Shown here: positions 61,508 to 64,000 of the stretch, piece by piece
Layout: each line of letters opens with the position of its first letter
Position numbering within the stretch: the stretch's first letter is position 1
Assembly (NCBI RefSeq): GCF_024807945.1
Contig: NZ_JANUFD010000001.1
Span: forward strand, 620,001-684,000
From: Pseudomonas sp. JUb42
Lineage (GTDB): Bacteria > Pseudomonadota > Gammaproteobacteria > Pseudomonadales > Pseudomonadaceae
Direction of reading: 5' to 3'
Length of the DNA: 64,000 nucleotides
The notes under the pieces: generated by a model
What the model was told of the DNA's origin: nothing
What the model saw: the letters and a program-made list of their open reading frames with translations, nothing else
Database searches by the model: none
Position numbers and translations under genes: made by a program

Positions 61508-64000
61508 CTATTTCTTGTCGTAATCCACATGCAGATCCTCATCCAGGCGATTACTCGATGAGCCGCCTTTCTGCGGTGTCTCGTCGAAGTGTTGCCATTC
61601 GGCGCTCTGGAAGCGGAACAGGCTGTCGTCGTCCGGGGCTTCGCGGTCGCCGTAGCTGTGGATCGAGTAGTGGGCGTATTCGACCTTGTCGGCCCAATCC
61701 GATTGCAGCAGGCCGTCGGCGGCGAGGTCGCGGTACCAGTCGTTTTCCTTCTCGCTGGCCTTCTGTTTTTTGTTGTGATCGACGAAGTAGCCGATGATCC
61801 CGCCCACCACCGCCAGCACCACGCCGACCAGGAAGAACGGCCCGGTGAGGGCGGCGGCGGAACCGGCGCCGACCAGTGCTGCGGCGCCGAGTACGCCCGC
61901 CGAGGCACCGAAGGCGCCACCGGCAATCTGCAGGCCGCCTGCGGCCTTGGCCAGGGGGTCGCCGGACTCGATGCCGCTCTTGATGGTGAAGGCACCGAGA
62001 ACGATATCGGCAAAGCCGCCGACGATATCCGTGGCCGGGCCGAGGACCTTGATCACCGAACCGGCGATCTTGCCAGCCTTGCCCGCTGCCAGCTTGGCGC
62101 CACTGGCGCTGGATACCGCGTCGTCCAGGCGCTGGGTGATGCCGCCGTAGACCTTATTAGCTGCGTCCGCGTTACCGGCACCATCGCCAAGAATATCCGA
62201 GAGGTCGCCGAGCTTGGCGCCGGGTACTGAGTCCAGGGCTGTACTGATCTTGGCCTTGGTCGCTTCCGGCAGATCGCTGACCTTGAGTTCGAACTTGTCG
62301 CCCTGCACGCCGTTTTTGCCCCAGATTTCCGGCAGGGTCTTGTCCAGGCCGAGGAAGTCGACCATGCCGCCTTTGCCCATCAGCTCGCCGATCTTGTCGC
62401 CGAGGCGGACAAAGTGGCTGCCTGACCCGGCAAAGCTGAGGAAGTCCTTGGCGATGGACAGGCGTTGCAGCGGTGTTTCACCGAGTTTGCCGCCGTCGCC
62501 GACCAGTTGGTAAATCCCCGAGAACAGGGTGACGCCCGCGCCCAGCGAGCCGAGGATGCCCTTGGTATTGAGCGCACTGAACACTTCGCCGAGGGCCCCG
62601 CGATCGGCAATCGGAATGTAGGGTTTGGACAGAGCAGTCTTGAGGTCGGCCTCGCTGATACTGCCATTGGTCTTGTAGACCTCGCCCAGTTCTTCCAGGG
62701 CCTTGGTCACGGCCGAGGATTTCTCCTTGCCCTGCATGCCTTCTTCGAGGAATTTCTCGATGACTTCCTGGGTGCGCCGCGGCATGTCCAACAGCTCGCC
62801 CTTGAGCACGCCCTTGAGCAGGCCGAACAGGTCTTTGGTCGCCAGTTCCTTGTTCTCGTCGCTGATCTTGCTCGGGTCGCCGATCAGGTCGTTGAGGTCG
62901 CTGGTCAGGCCGTCGGCCTGGATCGACTGGGCGGCCTTGGTCGCGGCGTCCTGGTCAAACATCGACAGCGACGTCAGGGTATTGCTCAGGTCTTCCTGAG
63001 CTTCGTGAGCCTTGCCCTGGTTTTGCAGGTCCTTGAGATAAGCCACGTATTCAGGGTTATTGGTCAGGTCGAGGAGCTTCTGCTTGACCTCGTCTTTATT
63101 GGGGATACGGTTGATCGCATCGTCCATCTTGCCCTTGTAATCGGCCTGCACCGTGGGATCGGAGAACAGCGTGGTGATCTGCTCCTGGAGTTTGCCGCCG
63201 TCGATGATGTCGTGCATGTCGGCCGAAGACAGCTCGGTCTGCTTGTCATCGAACACCCGCCAGGTGCCGCCGAATGCGCCGGGCTCTTCTTCGTAGCCGG
63301 TCAGGCCGCGACCGTTCTGGTAGGCCGCCTGGGCTTCCAGGGCGCGGACCAGCTTGGCCCGCGGATCGTCCTTGGCGATGGAACCGTCCTTGACGCCTTC
63401 ACGGTAAGTGTCCAGCAGCTCCTTGGTGGCCAATTCGCTGACGGTCAATTCCGGTGACGAGTCGTCTTTGTCGTCGGCCTTGACTCCGGTCTTGAGGTTA
63501 AGCACGTCCAGTTCGTCCGCAGGCGGCAGATCGTGTTTGCTGCGGGTGTCGTCGACGGCGCCTTCGGTGGAGGCTTCCCACTTGGCCACGACATCGTCAT
63601 AGAGTTGCGGGCTGAGTTCCTTGGAGACGATCACCTTGCCTTCGTCGGTTTCATAGCGAATCAGGCCGTCGCCCAGCTCGTCCGGTGAGCCGAAGGTCAT
63701 GTCCTTGTTCTTCAGGAAATCATCCGGCCCGGCCAGCTTGTAGCCTTCGGCCTCGCTGCTGTGGATCTTCGACCAGGTGTCGTTGGCGGTGGTCGCGGCC
63801 TTGAACAGCTCCGGCGCGAGGTCCTTGGACACCACCACTTTCTGCCCGTCGTGGGTTTCATAGGTCAGGGTGTTGCCTTCCTGGCCGATGGTCCAGTTGA
63901 AGTTCTTGAAGTCGTTGAGGGTCGGAATCGGCGTGTTGGCGTCGGCCAGGGTCGCGCCGTTATTCAGGGCGGTATTGATATCGCCGGACTTGGCCGGGTC
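61508..64000 (-). CDS. large HrpF/NolX/HrpK-like translocator-type protein (N-terminus beyond window)
   Basis: At least 830 residues are visible; the frame is open to the right edge. The N-terminal part seen has near-repeats of a 25-30 residue unit (DGQKVVVSKDLAPELFKAA and EGKVIVSKELSPQLYDDVV). The middle is acidic, helical and cysteine-free. Near the C-terminus two Gly/Ala-rich hydrophobic stretches (for example FLVGVVLAVVGGIIGYFVDH) could insert into membranes, followed by a charged tail. Internal repeats and late hydrophobic segments resemble the type III translocators HrpF, NolX and HrpK. No type III secretion gene is in the window, so this call is tentative. Confidence 0.5.
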   Translation of the reverse strand, partial: DPAKSGDINTALNNGATLADANTPIPTLNDFKNFNWTIGQEGNTLTYETHDGQKVVVSKDLAPELFKAATTANDTWSKIHSSEAEGYKLAGPDDFLKNKDMTFGSPDELGDGLIRYETDEGKVIVSKELSPQLYDDVVAKWEASTEGAVDDTRSKHDLPPADELDVLNLKTGVKADDKDDSSPELTVSELATKELLDTYREGVKDGSIAKDDPRAKLVRALEAQAAYQNGRGLTGYEEEPGAFGGTWRVFDDKQTELSSADMHDIIDGGKLQEQITTLFSDPTVQADYKGKMDDAINRIPNKDEVKQKLLDLTNNPEYVAYLKDLQNQGKAHEAQEDLSNTLTSLSMFDQDAATKAAQSIQADGLTSDLNDLIGDPSKISDENKELATKDLFGLLKGVLKGELLDMPRRTQEVIEKFLEEGMQGKEKSSAVTKALEELGEVYKTNGSISEADLKTALSKPYIPIADRGALGEVFSALNTKGILGSLGAGVTLFSGIYQLVGDGGKLGETPLQRLSIAKDFLSFAGSGSHFVRLGDKIGELMGKGGMVDFLGLDKTLPEIWGKNGVQGDKFELKVSDLPEATKAKISTALDSVPGAKLGDLSDILGDGAGNADAANKVYGGITQRLDDAVSSASGAKLAAGKAGKIAGSVIKVLGPATDIVGGFADIVLGAFTIKSGIESGDPLAKAAGGLQIAGGAFGASAGVLGAAALVGAGSAAALTGPFFLVGVVLAVVGGIIGYFVDHNKKQKASEKENDWYRDLAADGLLQSDWADKVEYAHYSIHSYGDREAPDDDSLFRFQSAEWQHFDETPQKGGSSSNRLDEDLHVDYDKK

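Overview
The window reads as chromosomal DNA of a Pseudomonas, most likely of the P. fluorescens group. The evidence is GC-rich coding sequence, many recognisable Pseudomonas gene neighbourhoods (dsbDEG with dsbRS; earP-efp; ohr-ohrR; deaD/tpm/htpX/alaA/msrB/gpx/sagS in the same general order as P. aeruginosa), and several families of intergenic REP palindromes. Most lines are conserved core or near-core genes. Two stretches are accessory in character: a sulfur-scavenging island (about 36.4-57.6 kb) and a bacteriocin module (about 57.6-61.5 kb), followed by a large secretion-type protein cut by the right edge.

Left part (1-36.2 kb). A truncated beta-ketoacyl synthase and a TetR regulator are followed by a three-gene periplasmic disulfide operon (dsbD, a membrane TlpA-like thioredoxin, dsbG). 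It diverges from a two-component system that matches the copper-sensing DsbRS pair. Then come a DASS-family anion transporter, a thioesterase-thiolase pair, small conserved proteins, the EF-P arginine rhamnosyltransferase EarP with its substrate EF-P (Arg32 present), an esterase, the organic hydroperoxide system ohr/ohrR, a TauE/SafE exporter, a LysR/DUF1127 divergent pair, YcaQ, class II DAHP synthase, the RNA helicase DeaD, and thiopurine methyltransferase. After these follows a redox-repair block (htpX, alaA, msrB, gpx), the hybrid kinase SagS and the free-methionine sulfoxide reductase. Two tandem copies of a tRNA-Glu/tRNA-Gly pair close this part.

Sulfur island (36.4-57.6 kb). It encodes three SsuA-type binding proteins, one SsuC/SsuB transporter, a TonB-dependent receptor, two luciferase-like flavin monooxygenases (NtaA/DszA type and SsuD type), an acyl-CoA-dehydrogenase-like SfnB/DszC protein, a peroxiredoxin-like protein, a TauD/AtsK dioxygenase, a four-domain rhodanese, a 3-mercaptopropionate dioxygenase, a BisC-like molybdoenzyme and a LysR regulator. 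Together they would import organosulfur compounds across both membranes and release inorganic sulfur. Eight of the proteins, about 3,050 residues in total, contain no cysteine and very few methionines. This sulfur-sparing composition fits expression under sulfur starvation. The SsuD and SsuC genes diverge from a promoter region bounded by a perfect 17-bp inverted repeat.

Right part (57.6-64 kb). A colicin-E9-like HNH DNase bacteriocin with a pyocin-S domain, its overlapping immunity gene (TTG start) and an unknown coiled-coil protein lie between near-identical 102-bp direct repeats. The last, incomplete gene encodes a large protein with translocator-like features (HrpF/NolX/HrpK type, uncertain).

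Intergenic space is dominated by paired REP palindromes of at least five sequence families. I saw no CRISPR array, rRNA, integrase, transposase or prophage genes.
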